Part shown: one piece after another, positions 1-10,140 of the stretch | How the letters are laid out: every line of letters starts with the position of its first letter | Position numbering within the stretch: position 1 is the first letter of the stretch | NCBI GenBank assembly: GCA_035541875.1 | Contig: DATKML010000015.1 | Coordinates: 1-64,000, forward strand | Source: JAJPHI01 sp035541875 | GTDB taxonomy: Bacteria; Desulfobacterota; Binatia; Binatales; Binataceae | Direction of reading: 5' to 3' | DNA: 64,000 nucleotides | Program-made: the position numbers and the translations under genes | The notes under the pieces: model-generated | Told to the model about the DNA's origin: nothing | Database searches by the model: none | What the model saw: the letters and a program-made list of their open reading frames with translations, nothing else

Positions 1-210
1 CACGGAGGGAAATTCCCGCGTCAGGAAATCTACGACATCATCGATGGCGGCAAGCGTCTGCCAGGACACTATAACTTCAATAGTCCGATGCCGCTTTGGG
101 GCTTGAGCTTCCAGCTGCGAGGCCAAGAATACAGTGACGAAAGTGAGGCCTCCGTCAAGCGCAGAATCAATGCTCTCTTAGACTACCTTGAGTCGATCCA
201 GCAACAATAG
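1..210 (+). CDS. Cytochrome c family protein, C-terminal fragment (cut by window edge)
   Basis: An open frame runs from base 1 to a TAG at 208-210 and encodes 69 residues with no start in view. It contains an IYDIIDGGKRLPGH segment and a PMPLWGL segment and ends in a helix (RRINALLDYLESIQ). This matches the C-terminal half of the cytochrome c encoded at 18679-19119, which has VYDIIDGSKRFQAH, MPQWGL and ARINALVDYIQTLQ. The PMPLWG methionine would be the axial haem ligand. The CxxCH haem motif would lie upstream, outside the window. Assignment rests on this internal paralogy. Confidence 0.75.
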   Translation, partial: HGGKFPRQEIYDIIDGGKRLPGHYNFNSPMPLWGLSFQLRGQEYSDESEASVKRRINALLDYLESIQQQ

Positions 211-212
211 CC

Positions 213-240
213 GCCTGCTGTGCGCGGCAGGCTGGCCTTT
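213..240 (+). terminator. Hairpin after the cytochrome fragment, weak terminator candidate
   Basis: A six-base-pair stem (GCCTGC at 213-218 and GCAGGC at 227-232) begins three bases after the stop codon and is followed by TGGCCTTT. The T-run is short, so termination is only a suggestion. Confidence 0.3.
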
Positions 241-387
241 CGGGATTCGCGTTACGGACGAACGCTGAGGGGACCGCAATCTCTATCTACCTTAGCAGCG
301 ACAATAGCGCGGCAATTTAGCTAGCTATATGCTAGTTTATGATAGTCGGCCGTTTTGAAACTAATGAAAAACCCTTGATTTACTTGA

Positions 388-460
388 AGCCACCCGTCGG
401 AATCGAACCGACGACCTGCTGATTACGAATCAGCTGCTCTACCGACTGAGCTAGGGTGGC
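388..460 (-). tRNA. tRNA-Thr (anticodon CGT)
   Basis: Read on the minus strand, positions 460 to 388 fold into a full cloverleaf. The acceptor is GCCACCC/GGGTGGC, the D stem GCTC/GAGC, the anticodon stem GCTGA/TCAGC with loop TTCGTAA, and the T stem GTCGG/CCGAC. The anticodon CGT reads ACG (Thr). The 3' CCA is not encoded, since the gene is followed by TCA. Confidence 0.95.
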
Positions 461-558
461 GTCCCATAGCGGTTATCTGAGAGACCGTAGCTAAGCATGA
501 AAAGCCGCGATGCGGAAGTGGCTCGGCGACGGGAAAGCGGCAATCCGAGCTGTTCGGC

Positions 559-1290
559 CTACGATCGAGAAGACACCCGCGGCGGATAGCCTAAGCTGAT
601 CGCAAGCATCACACCGGCTGCGGCCAGGGTAGCTGCATCGGCTTCCGTTGCGATCATCGTCTCGAGCGTTGCGATGTGTGCTTGTATCGATGCCTCCAGC
701 GACTCCACGCCCGGAGCGAGCTTGTCGGCGTCGAATAGTGCGTCGATTAAGGGATTCGAATCGAGGTTTTGTTCAGCGAGCGCTTCGCGGCGAGCGATAC
801 GCCAGAATTCGCGGGGCTCGACGGAATCGAAATCGACCAGCAACTCGATCCGTTGGTTTATCAGCGCCAGCAACTGCCGATAACGCTCCACTGCCTTGAG
901 ATAGTCCTCCGTTCCCTGTCCGGCGAGAAACACCGCGACCGTGCCGCCGGTCCCGTATTCGCCGAGCGAACCCGAGGCAGGGTCAAGCCGGATATAGCTT
1001 TCAGTGCGGTCTTCGCCTCGATGCAAGCCGAGCGGATAGAGTCGGCATGCCAGTGGCCGTCCCTGATGAATCGTGCATCGCGTGCTATCGAGCGCGACGC
1101 ATCTCCCATCCGCGCCGAACTTGAGCAGCGATCCGCGACGCAGTGTGTATCGCTCGATAGCTTCGCTGGTCATGAGGTTTGCAGCGCGCGCAATTCGTAT
1201 CACGTCGTAGGGCGAGAGGGTGATTACCTGCTCGCGGCAGCATCGCCCGCACTGATTGCAGCTATAAGAGAATGCGCTGCTCCGCTCCAT
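559..1290 (-). CDS. YkgJ-family cysteine cluster protein
   Basis: The 243-residue product begins with a cysteine cluster, SCNQCGRCC near residues 10-18, and continues with CVALD..RCTIHQGRPLACRLYP near residues 60-85. This is the signature of the YkgJ/Fe-S-oxidoreductase-like zinc- or iron-binding family (CxxCxxCC plus CxxC), whose biochemical role is poorly known. I chose the ATG at 1290 because the longer frame would overlap murJ by about 130 bases, whereas this start lies four bases after the murJ stop (1295-1297). The gene is therefore probably the second gene of a murJ transcript. The C-terminal 140 residues are helical with no motif I recognise. Confidence 0.8.
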   Translation of the reverse strand: MERSSAFSYSCNQCGRCCREQVITLSPYDVIRIARAANLMTSEAIERYTLRRGSLLKFGADGRCVALDSTRCTIHQGRPLACRLYPLGLHRGEDRTESYIRLDPASGSLGEYGTGGTVAVFLAGQGTEDYLKAVERYRQLLALINQRIELLVDFDSVEPREFWRIARREALAEQNLDSNPLIDALFDADKLAPGVESLEASIQAHIATLETMIATEADAATLAAAGVMLAISLGYPPRVSSRS

Positions 1291-1294
1291 CGGA

Positions 1295-3082
1295 TCAGTG
1301 GCGGCGCGGGATGAAGCGACCCGCAATCCGATTGAGTTCAGGAATCTCCATCCACCATGCGAGGCCCATATACACCGCTCCGAAAGCCGGAATAACCGCC
1401 ATCGCGACGATCCGGGGACCCGCATGAATCTGATGCTTTATCGCAAAGCCGATCACCCCGGCCGTAAGCGCCATGCTCCATAACTGGACAAGGTAGCGGC
1501 GTTCCAGCCCCGTCCATCCGAGACGCAGATTCAAACTACGGCGCAGCAGCGCGAACTCCACCCAGGCCGCGACTCCTGCGGAGGCGGTAAGGCCCGCGAC
1601 GCCCCATCGCGCCGGAATACCCACCATTGGAGGCAAAGTGATCGCACACAGGTAGCCGAGAATCAGCGTCAGACCGACGCGGATCAGGGCGTAGCGCAAT
1701 GGCGTGCGGGTGTCCCAGAGCGCATAGTAGGTCGAGTTGTAAAGCCGGCTCATCGTGGCGGCGAGCAGGCCCACGGCCGATCCGGCGAGGATGCCCCATA
1801 CGTAGATGGCATCGCGATGGTGAAAGGCACCCGATTGGAAGAGCAGCGCGACGATCACATCGCCGATAATCAGAAAGGCCGCTGCCGATGGAATCACCAT
1901 AAAAGCGATCTGCCGTAATCCAGCGTTGAGTCGCTTGCGAAGCGCGTCGGCCGCCGCTTCACTGGTGGCTGCCGTTTCACGCGACATCGAGGGGAGTTCC
2001 GCCGCCGCTACCGACATCCCAAACAGACTGATCGGGAGCAGATAGAGAATCTGAGCGTAGTTAATCGCGGCGACTGCGCCTGTAGGTAGCAGACTCGCGA
2101 GCAGATTATCGATATAGCCGCTGACTTGCGCCACGCCACGACTCGCGATCACCGGCATCAGGTTTTTGAAGACGCTGCGGAGTTCCGCCCGCACCCGAGT
2201 GAAATGGATTCGGACACGCCCAAGCAGCGGCAGCGTCTGCGGCAATTGGACGATTATTTGCAGTGCGGCACCTGCGACCGATCCCCATGCGGCTTTGATC
2301 GCGAGACCTTCCTGCGTACTGCCCAGACCATAAAAGATCAGGGCTACGATAATCGCGAGATTCCAGGCGACCGGCGCCGTGTACGAGGCGAAGAAGCGAT
2401 GGTGGCTGTTCAGTACGCCCAGGCACCAGGCCGATAGGACCAGGAGTCCCGCGCCGGGAAACAGGATCCGTACAATCTGGATCGTGAGGTCGCGAGTCGC
2501 ACCGTGAAAGCCGGGAGCGATCGCATCGATCAGATGCGGCGTCAGCAGTACGCCGATCACGACCATCGCCGAAATCACGAGCGCCAGAATTGCTCCCACA
2601 GCCCAAGCGAGGAGATCGGCAGCTTCGTCCTCGCCCTCGCTCAAGAGCCGGCTATACACCGGGATAAACGAAGCCGAGAGCACGCCCTCGCCGAAAAGAT
2701 TCTGCAGGATATTTGGAATCCTAAAGCCTGCCTTGAAAGCGTCGGCGGCAGCCGAGTTACCGAGGTAGTGCGCAAAAATACTCTCGCGGATCAGTCCCGC
2801 TATACGACTGAGCAGAATTCCAGCGGCGACGAGTATCGCGAGATGCGATCCGCCTTTGAGCTTCGCCGCACGCGGTGCAGTCGTTGCCTCCGATGTTGCC
2901 GTTGGTGGAGCAGCAACGTCGAGAGCTTCGGTCTGAGGCGAGGTGCTAATCGAATGAGATCCTCCGAACAACGATGCGGCCAAGTATAACGATGCTCGAT
3001 TCGAGCGAGTAGCCACCTCGATAGAGAATTGGCGTTGCGCGGAAAGAAACCTAACCCGTAGCGGAGTAGGATATAAAAGCAT
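1295..3082 (-). CDS. murJ: Lipid II flippase MurJ (MviN)
   Basis: MurJ moves lipid II across the cytoplasmic membrane during peptidoglycan synthesis. The frame encodes 595 residues, while the family usually has about 510-530. Homology starts near residue 75, at a first membrane helix (LAILVAAGILLSRIAGLIRE) followed by the family segment AAADAFKAGFRIPNILQNLFGEG and FIPVYSRL. About 14 hydrophobic segments follow. The N-terminal 75 residues are low in hydrophobicity and rich in Ala, Ser and Thr, and no good ribosome binding site precedes the ATG at 3082, so the true start may be an internal GTG or TTG. The divergent flavin monooxygenase gene starts 21 bases away. Confidence 0.9.
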   Translation of the reverse strand: MLLYPTPLRVRFLSAQRQFSIEVATRSNRASLYLAASLFGGSHSISTSPQTEALDVAAPPTATSEATTAPRAAKLKGGSHLAILVAAGILLSRIAGLIRESIFAHYLGNSAAADAFKAGFRIPNILQNLFGEGVLSASFIPVYSRLLSEGEDEAADLLAWAVGAILALVISAMVVIGVLLTPHLIDAIAPGFHGATRDLTIQIVRILFPGAGLLVLSAWCLGVLNSHHRFFASYTAPVAWNLAIIVALIFYGLGSTQEGLAIKAAWGSVAGAALQIIVQLPQTLPLLGRVRIHFTRVRAELRSVFKNLMPVIASRGVAQVSGYIDNLLASLLPTGAVAAINYAQILYLLPISLFGMSVAAAELPSMSRETAATSEAAADALRKRLNAGLRQIAFMVIPSAAAFLIIGDVIVALLFQSGAFHHRDAIYVWGILAGSAVGLLAATMSRLYNSTYYALWDTRTPLRYALIRVGLTLILGYLCAITLPPMVGIPARWGVAGLTASAGVAAWVEFALLRRSLNLRLGWTGLERRYLVQLWSMALTAGVIGFAIKHQIHAGPRIVAMAVIPAFGAVYMGLAWWMEIPELNRIAGRFIPRRH

Positions 3083-3102
3083 CAGGTTCCAGGAGCGCGT
3101 CG

Positions 3103-4254
3103 ATGTTCGATTCAGTCAGTGCCGCCGAAGCTATTCTTGCTCGCCTCGAAGCGAGTTCCTCGACGAGCGACGAGTTGCGCCGTCTCGATAACGACGCGGT
3201 CGCGGCAATGAAGGAAGCCGGGCTCGCTCGTCTCTATACACCCAAGCGCTTCGGCGGTTATGAACTCGCCCCGCGCCATCATATTTTGGCCTGCGCTAAA
3301 CTCGCCCACGGGTGTACTGCGGCGGCCTGGGTGTTGATGGTCTGCGGAGCCCACAGCTACGTTGTCGGCCGTTTCGCGGAGGAATGCCAGAAGGAGGTCT
3401 TCGGCACCGATCCCGACGTTCTTATTGCAGGAACGTTGGCGGCGCAAGGCACGATCAAGCCGACCTCGGGCGGATGGATTCTCGACGGTCGCTGGCAGTT
3501 CGGCAGCGGCGTCGATCACTCGCCGTGGTTGTTAATCGGCGCAAGGCCAGCAGAGAAAGGTTATCGAGCGCAACACGTCGTCGTACCCAAGGCTGATCTC
3601 GAGGTCGACGACACCTGGTACACGCTCGGGATGCGCGGGAGCGGCTCGAAAGATCTGGTCGCGCGCGGCGTCTTCGTCCCGTCGTATCGCGCGATGGAAA
3701 GCGGCCCGCTCTTTCTCGGCACCTTCGTCGGATCGACGGCCCCGGTCTATCGGCTCCCCGTGAGCGCAGGACTCGCGACGATGCTCGCCGCGACAGTGCT
3801 CGGGATGGCCGAGAAAGGCTTGAAACTCTTCCTCGCCGCGACCAAAGCGAGATCCGATATTTACTTTGGTAGCCGCAAAGCCGCGAACCCGCAGATTCAA
3901 CGTCGCGCCGGTGAGGCTGCCGCGGAACTCGAGACAGCGCGCCTGCTGATTGAGCGGATGTGCGATGACCTCGACGCCGCGATGGCCAAGGATCAGCCGC
4001 CGATGGAGGTCAAGGAGCGTGCGCGGATACGGCGCAATGCTGCTTACGTTGCCGAGCTGTCGCGACGAGCGGTCGATCGTCTGTTCACCGCCGCCGGCGC
4101 GCACGCAATTTACGATCACAGCGCCCTGCTGCGGATTCATCGCGATATCACCACCGCGACCCATCATCAGATGGTCGATTTCGATTCGGCGGCTGAACTT
4201 TTTGGCCGTATCGCACTCGACCTCGAACCCGGCTTGCCCGACTCGGTGATATAA
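3103..4254 (+). CDS. Acyl-CoA dehydrogenase-fold flavin monooxygenase (HsaA/HpaB-like class D)
   Basis: The 383-residue protein has the acyl-CoA dehydrogenase fold: an N-terminal helical domain (residues 1-110), a middle beta domain with SGGWILDGRWQFGSGVDHS (about 126-145) and LGMRGSGSKDLVARGVFVP, and a C-terminal helical domain with FTAAGAHAIYDHSALLRIHRD. The GTRGTGS-like motif and the ending with H-R-D-x-x-T-A-T-H-H are typical of two-component flavin monooxygenases such as HsaA, which hydroxylate phenolic or steroid substrates using reduced flavin from a partner reductase. No catalytic Glu of true acyl-CoA dehydrogenases is evident. AGGAG lies just before the ATG. The substrate is unknown, and no reductase gene is adjacent. 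Confidence 0.75.
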   Translation: MFDSVSAAEAILARLEASSSTSDELRRLDNDAVAAMKEAGLARLYTPKRFGGYELAPRHHILACAKLAHGCTAAAWVLMVCGAHSYVVGRFAEECQKEVFGTDPDVLIAGTLAAQGTIKPTSGGWILDGRWQFGSGVDHSPWLLIGARPAEKGYRAQHVVVPKADLEVDDTWYTLGMRGSGSKDLVARGVFVPSYRAMESGPLFLGTFVGSTAPVYRLPVSAGLATMLAATVLGMAEKGLKLFLAATKARSDIYFGSRKAANPQIQRRAGEAAAELETARLLIERMCDDLDAAMAKDQPPMEVKERARIRRNAAYVAELSRRAVDRLFTAAGAHAIYDHSALLRIHRDITTATHHQMVDFDSAAELFGRIALDLEPGLPDSVI

Positions 4255-4270
4255 TCGAGGCAAAACGCCG

Positions 4271-5419
4271 ATGGCCTTCTCGCTTTATCTGCATATTCCA
4301 TACTGCCACGCGAAGTGCCCGTATTGCGATTTTAACTCGCACGCGGCTTCGAGCTGGCCGGAAGCGGAATATACGCAGGCCCTTATTGCCGAAATGCGAC
4401 AGCGGTCGAAGGAGCCGGCGTGGCACGGCGAACGCATCAAGACGATCTTCTTCGGCGGCGGCACTCCATCGCTGTTTGATCCACGATCGATTGCAGAATT
4501 GATCGAAAGAGCCGATCAGCTTTTCGGTATTGAGCCTTTAGCCGAGATCACACTCGAGGCGAATCCGGGAACGATTGATCAAGCGAAGATCAGCGGATTC
4601 AAAACCGCCGGTGTGAATCGGATGAGCTTCGGTGCGCAATCATTCAATCCGGCAATCCTGAAATTTCTCGGTCGCATCCATAGCGCGGAACAGATCCGCG
4701 AAGCCGCGCGGATGACCCATCGTGCAGGCTTTTCGCGCTTTAACCTCGATTTAATTTTCGCTGTGCCGGGACAGACGAGCGAGGGTCTGCTTTACGATAT
4801 CGAACAAATCGTCGCGCTCGAGCCGGACCACGTTTCCGCCTATAACCTGACCTTCGAGGAAGGCACGGTCTTCTTCGCCGACCTGCAGCGCGGACGAATC
4901 CAATCGTTACCCGACGAGATGCAGGCCACGATGTTTGCGATGGTCCGCGGTGAGCTCCCACTTCGTGGCTTCCCGATGTATGAGATATCGAACTACGCGC
5001 AAGCCGGGCACGAGGCGCGCCACAATCTGACTTACTGGCACGCCGAGAGTTATCTCGGACTGGGAGCCGGTGCACATAGTTTTGCGCGATCGGGTCCGGG
5101 CGGTCGGCGATGGTGGAACGAGCGGGCTCCTTCGCGCTATATCGAAGCTACGTCGAAGACCGGAATCGCTGAAGCGGGCAATGAGCCTATCGACGCGCGG
5201 ACCGCGATGAGCGAATATGTTTTCCTGAATTTGCGCCTGCGGGCGGGGTTTGCTCTGGTCGGTTTTCGTGATCGCTTTGGCTGCGACTTCTTTGAGACCT
5301 TCGCCCAGCAAAGTCGCGATCTGCTTGACGCCGGCCTTCTGATTGAGTCGAGTGACCGGATTTTTCTTAGCGATCGAGGCTTAGAACTAGCTGATTCCGT
5401 GTTTGCCGAATTTGTCTGA
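4271..5419 (+). CDS. hemW: Radical SAM haem chaperone / coproporphyrinogen oxidase-like protein HemW
   Basis: The 382-residue protein opens with the radical SAM motif C12-x3-C16-x2-C19 (HIPYCHAKCPYCDFNSH), followed by FFGGGTPS and the SAM-binding strand LEANPGTID. The HIPYC form with an extra cysteine-poor context is typical of HemW, a haem chaperone, rather than of true HemN, which is longer. The C-terminal HemN domain (LRLRAGF, residues about 310-375) is present. The gene starts 16 bases after the monooxygenase stop and probably shares its transcript. Confidence 0.9.
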   Translation: MAFSLYLHIPYCHAKCPYCDFNSHAASSWPEAEYTQALIAEMRQRSKEPAWHGERIKTIFFGGGTPSLFDPRSIAELIERADQLFGIEPLAEITLEANPGTIDQAKISGFKTAGVNRMSFGAQSFNPAILKFLGRIHSAEQIREAARMTHRAGFSRFNLDLIFAVPGQTSEGLLYDIEQIVALEPDHVSAYNLTFEEGTVFFADLQRGRIQSLPDEMQATMFAMVRGELPLRGFPMYEISNYAQAGHEARHNLTYWHAESYLGLGAGAHSFARSGPGGRRWWNERAPSRYIEATSKTGIAEAGNEPIDARTAMSEYVFLNLRLRAGFALVGFRDRFGCDFFETFAQQSRDLLDAGLLIESSDRIFLSDRGLELADSVFAEFV

Positions 5420-5598
5420 AAACATGCTTATGGATGCAAACAGACAAGTACTCTCATCCAAGAGTAGAAAAGCCACCTTGCCTCATCGGGATTGATTTGT
5501 AACTATTACGCAGTTTGATGTGCGTGGTGGATTTTCCAGCCGCCATGAACTCATGAATTGAGACCTAGGACGCTTGGAAAAGTTGGAGGAGCTTTCGG

Positions 5599-5877
5599 AT
5601 GAAGAAGTTTGCGACGATTGTTGGAATATTGTCGATCACTGCGATGATGTCAGCTTGCGGATGGCAGAGCGACGTCGATAAGGCCGCGTCGAAGGCCGAA
5701 GCGGCAGCCAGCCGGGCTCAGACCGCAGCGACCAGCGCCGAGTCCTCAGCTCAGGCGGCCAAGGATGCAGCCTCGAAGGCCGATGCCAACGCGGCGGCTG
5801 CCACCGATGCAGCGAATCGCGCGAAGGATGCGGCGGACCGCGTCGAAGCGGCTTTCCGCGCTTCCGTTACGAAGTAA
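5599..5877 (+). CDS. Small alanine-zipper (Lpp-like) lipoprotein
   Basis: The 92-residue product has a lipoprotein signal peptide with lipobox M-S-A-C (lipidated Cys20). The rest is almost pure heptad-spaced alanine (KAASKAEAAASRAQTAATSA), predicted to form a continuous alanine-zipper coiled coil like the E. coli murein lipoprotein Lpp. GGAGGAG precedes the ATG and a strong terminator follows, so it is a single-gene transcript, as is usual for abundant envelope lipoproteins. A related, longer gene lies at 8447-8878. There is no C-terminal Lys in Lpp-like context beyond the final TK, so covalent attachment to peptidoglycan is uncertain. Confidence 0.8.
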   Translation: MKKFATIVGILSITAMMSACGWQSDVDKAASKAEAAASRAQTAATSAESSAQAAKDAASKADANAAAATDAANRAKDAADRVEAAFRASVTK

Positions 5878-5891
5878 ATCGACTCTAGAAG

Positions 5892-5924
5892 CGGCGTGAA
5901 GCTCAAGCTTCGCGCCGTTTTTTT
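5892..5924 (+). terminator. Strong intrinsic terminator
   Basis: An 11-bp stem (CGGCGTGAAGC at 5892-5902 with GCTTCGCGCCG, one G-T pair) with a TCAA loop is followed by seven T residues at 5918-5924. It ends the lipoprotein transcript. Confidence 0.9.
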
Positions 5925-5952
5925 CTGCCTGCCGTCTCACGACGGCTTAAGC

Positions 5953-6381
5953 CTAAGGCGTTTTGGTCGATTGAGGCTGTGCCGCCGATGCTTGAAGTAG
6001 TTGCCGCGCTCGCGCCATTGCTGCCTCATCGCGTTCAACCCGACTTTCCAGGGCACGGAAGGCCTCGACCGTCATACCGTTTTCGGCCGAGGCGGCCTCG
6101 ACCGTGAGCGATCGATCGCGCTGCATGGCCTTGTAGACCGCGACGTATTTCTCCACTTGCGCAGGAGAAACCTCGGATTCGTCCGTATCGTTGGTCTCTT
6201 GGGCGAATTGAGTCTGGTGAAGAGTCTGGCGACTTTCGCTGCGGTCGTCGCCGGACGCCCTTAAAGGCGAAAGTCCGACCATGACCGCAATTCCCAATAG
6301 ACCGACAGTATGGGGCAGCACCCTGCGGCCTATCCGGATAGCGGCGTGCGATTGCTTTGAGTCGGCGGTCTGATGCGACAT
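5953..6381 (-). CDS. Exported small helical protein, DUF4168-like
   Basis: The 142-residue product has a hydrophobic N-terminal segment (VGLLGIAVMVGLSPL, about residues 26-40) consistent with a signal peptide or anchor after a basic stretch. The mature part carries SPAQVEKYVAVYKAMQ followed by helices rich in Glu, Ala and Arg. The pattern of an initial helix around V-E-K-Y and a later R-D-E-A-A-M-A-R-A-R recalls periplasmic DUF4168 proteins, but I cannot confirm membership. It is convergent with the lipoprotein gene. Confidence 0.55.
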   Translation of the reverse strand: MSHQTADSKQSHAAIRIGRRVLPHTVGLLGIAVMVGLSPLRASGDDRSESRQTLHQTQFAQETNDTDESEVSPAQVEKYVAVYKAMQRDRSLTVEAASAENGMTVEAFRALESRVERDEAAMARARQLLQASAAQPQSTKTP

Positions 6382-6538
6382 ACTCTTATCCTACACCACG
6401 GCATCAGGTCGCAAAGCCGCGCTTGCCCCTTGCAAAAGTGCGCGTGGTGCTTAATTTTCAAGCGCGGTTCCAGCGATCGGTCGTGTGCCTCGCGCGGATA
6501 TCATTGCGAAACAAACCAACTGTCGGAGAACAGACAAG

Positions 6539-8263
<1,725 letters not shown>

Positions 8264-8324
8264 GTCGTCACTTGGCCCATTTGAAAGTCTGAATTCGTGA
8301 TCAGAGCAATATTACAATATCTGA

Positions 8325-8353
8325 TTGCTAGCAGATCACTGATAATGTATGCT
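8325..8353 (+). promoter_or_regulatory. Possible sigma-70 promoter for the His-rich lipoprotein gene
   Basis: TTGCTA (8325-8330) and TATGCT (8348-8353) are separated by 17 bases and lie about 95 bases upstream of the ATG. Each matches its consensus at four of six positions, so this is only a candidate. Confidence 0.3.
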
Positions 8354-8446
8354 GATTCGCGCTACGTCTGGTAGACGATAAGAAAGTTTGGGTTTGATCG
8401 CGGTGAGTTGGTTGCCGCGTGGCCCCTAAGATCAAGGAGGACTAGG

Positions 8447-8878
8447 ATGGAAGGGTTAGTTGGGAAGACTTCGAAGCTGTTCGGCTTAGCGGGGGCTGCA
8501 CTTGCACTGTCGCTAATGGCCGGCTGTACTTCAAGCGAGTCAGTCAACCGGGCCACCAATGCGGCGACCCAGGCTGATCAGGCTGCGACGCGCGCTGAGA
8601 GCGCTTCGACTGCGGCACAGCAGGCTGCAGCTGAGGCCAAGAGCGCTGCTGACAAGACCGATCAGGCTGCGGCTGATGCGAAGGCAGCGGCTGATCGCGC
8701 TGAAGCAATCGCGGCGAAGGTCCAGACCAAAGAGGTGCATCACCACTACCGTGTTCACCATCATGTTCACGTGAAGACGAAGTACGCTCCGGTTAAGTCG
8801 GCGGCGCCTGCGGCTGCTGCTCCGGCTCCGGCCGATAGCGGTGCATCCGCGCCTGCTCCGGCTCCGGCTGCTTCCTAA
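8447..8878 (+). CDS. Alanine-zipper lipoprotein with His-rich segment
   Basis: The 143-residue product has a signal peptide with lipobox L-M-A-G-C (Cys27), then an alanine-zipper coiled coil of about 65 residues similar to the protein at 5599-5877. A short histidine-rich segment (HHHYRVHHHVHVK, about residues 97-109) and a Pro-Ala-rich tail follow. I chose the ATG at 8447 because AAGGAGG (8434-8440) is ideally placed. The coiled coil suggests an Lpp-like envelope spacer. The His cluster may bind metal, which is inference. A terminator follows. Confidence 0.8.
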   Translation: MEGLVGKTSKLFGLAGAALALSLMAGCTSSESVNRATNAATQADQAATRAESASTAAQQAAAEAKSAADKTDQAAADAKAAADRAEAIAAKVQTKEVHHHYRVHHHVHVKTKYAPVKSAAPAAAAPAPADSGASAPAPAPAAS

Positions 8879-8911
8879 TCCGTTAGCGAGTAATCGGCTA
8901 GCTTAAGTGAA

Positions 8912-8945
8912 GAGGGCACCACCTCGCGGTGGTTGCCCTCTTTTT
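8912..8945 (+). terminator. Intrinsic terminator
   Basis: GAGGGCACCACC pairs with GGTGGTTGCCCTC around a TCGC loop, with one bulged base, and is followed by five T residues at 8941-8945. Confidence 0.85.
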
Positions 8946-8959
8946 GTTGGAGGTGTCGG

Positions 8960-10012
8960 TTACGAACCGAAAGTTACAATCACCTTCAGCGATTCCGGCT
9001 TCTGTGCCTGCATGAACGCATTGCTCACATCACTCAGTGGAAACGCGTGAGTGACGAGATCGGCCGCGCGCAAAACTCCCGTCTGAACCAGCGAGAGAGC
9101 TTCCCGGGTGTCGTCAGGACCGCACGAATAGCTGGGAATGAGGCGGGTTTCGTTGAAGTAGAGGTCATGTGGCTTAACGATTAGCTCGTCGTCAGGTGGG
9201 GTCGCGGTGAACTGAACGACGGTGGCCCCCTTCCCCGCGGCAGCGATTCCGGTCGAGATTGCTGCCGGACTGCCGGGTCCGACGATCACTACATCAGCCA
9301 TCGCACCGTTGGTCGCCTCACGCACCTGATCAACCAGATTATCTCGGGAGACCACGAGTCCTCGGTCGGCTCCCAGCTCCTCGGCGCGCCGCGCACGTTG
9401 CGCAAATAGATCAGCCCCCAGGATTAGCCCCGCTCCCATATGACGCGCGAGCATCACGTGCATCATGCCCATGATGCCCAAGCCGATGATCAGAATGGAC
9501 TCGCCGGTCTTGAGCCCCGAACGTCGCAATGACTTCACTACGCAAGCCGCCGGCTCGACGAGGACGCCGTTGGGGTCATCGATCGTATCGGGAAGCTTTA
9601 GCGTGTCGCGCTGGTTTGCGGCGCTGACGAGAAAGTATTCCGCCATCCCACCGGGCATCAGATTGGTAGCGCGCCATGTCGTGCATTGTACGAACTCCCC
9701 TCGTTTGCACGAGGAGCAGGTGAAGCATGGCGCGTGATGATGGACGAAGACGCGCTCCCCCGGCTTGAAATCCCGCACGTCAGCGCCAACTTCCTCCACT
9801 ACGCCGACGGGTTCGTGTCCGAGCACCAGCGGCGCTTTGCGCCGTATATACCAAGGCATGATATCGCCCGAGCAGATACCGCAGGCGCGGGCGCGAACCA
9901 GGACATCGGAGGGGCCGACGGCCGGGCGCGGCGTCTCCTCCACGCGTATATCACCGAAGTCGTAAAGTCGTGCTACTCGCATTTTCATCGGGTCAAATTT
10001 TGTGTGCCGCAT
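8960..10012 (-). CDS. Zinc-dependent medium-chain alcohol dehydrogenase
   Basis: The frame encodes 350 residues. It has the catalytic zinc region ACGICSGDIMPWY and GHEPVGVVEEVG, the structural zinc loop C-x2-C-x2-C-x7-C (CFTCSSCKRGEFVQC), and a Rossmann motif variant GLGIMGMM in the NAD(P)-binding domain. This places it with the sorbitol/threonine/alcohol dehydrogenase branch of the MDR superfamily. The substrate cannot be told from sequence. Methionines at residues 1, 9 and 11 are all possible starts; family alignment favours M9 or M11 (9988 or 9982). The preceding gene's terminator lies just beyond its 3' end. Confidence 0.85.
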   Translation of the reverse strand: MRHTKFDPMKMRVARLYDFGDIRVEETPRPAVGPSDVLVRARACGICSGDIMPWYIRRKAPLVLGHEPVGVVEEVGADVRDFKPGERVFVHHHAPCFTCSSCKRGEFVQCTTWRATNLMPGGMAEYFLVSAANQRDTLKLPDTIDDPNGVLVEPAACVVKSLRRSGLKTGESILIIGLGIMGMMHVMLARHMGAGLILGADLFAQRARRAEELGADRGLVVSRDNLVDQVREATNGAMADVVIVGPGSPAAISTGIAAAGKGATVVQFTATPPDDELIVKPHDLYFNETRLIPSYSCGPDDTREALSLVQTGVLRAADLVTHAFPLSDVSNAFMQAQKPESLKVIVTFGS

Positions 10013-10140
10013 CGCACGAAGTCAAAGATCTCCGCGTCTGCGTCCTCAGCCAATTTTGAGGTTCCTGGAGTCCTCGGGATTGCTGATACGACTCGGCGGT
10101 GCGCACGCGAGCCCTCTTACCTTTCGCTAGACTGAGCCGC

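Noticed and set aside
769..1314. A 181-codon plus-strand frame opposite the YkgJ-like gene
   Set aside because: Antisense to a gene with a clear cysteine signature; no motif of its own.
6382..6538. Search for a CIRCE element or a clear heat-shock promoter upstream of groEL1
   Set aside because: No TTAGCACTC-N9-GAGTGCTAA repeat is present, and a TTGCAA/TAATTT pair at 6430-6457 has too short a spacer to call.
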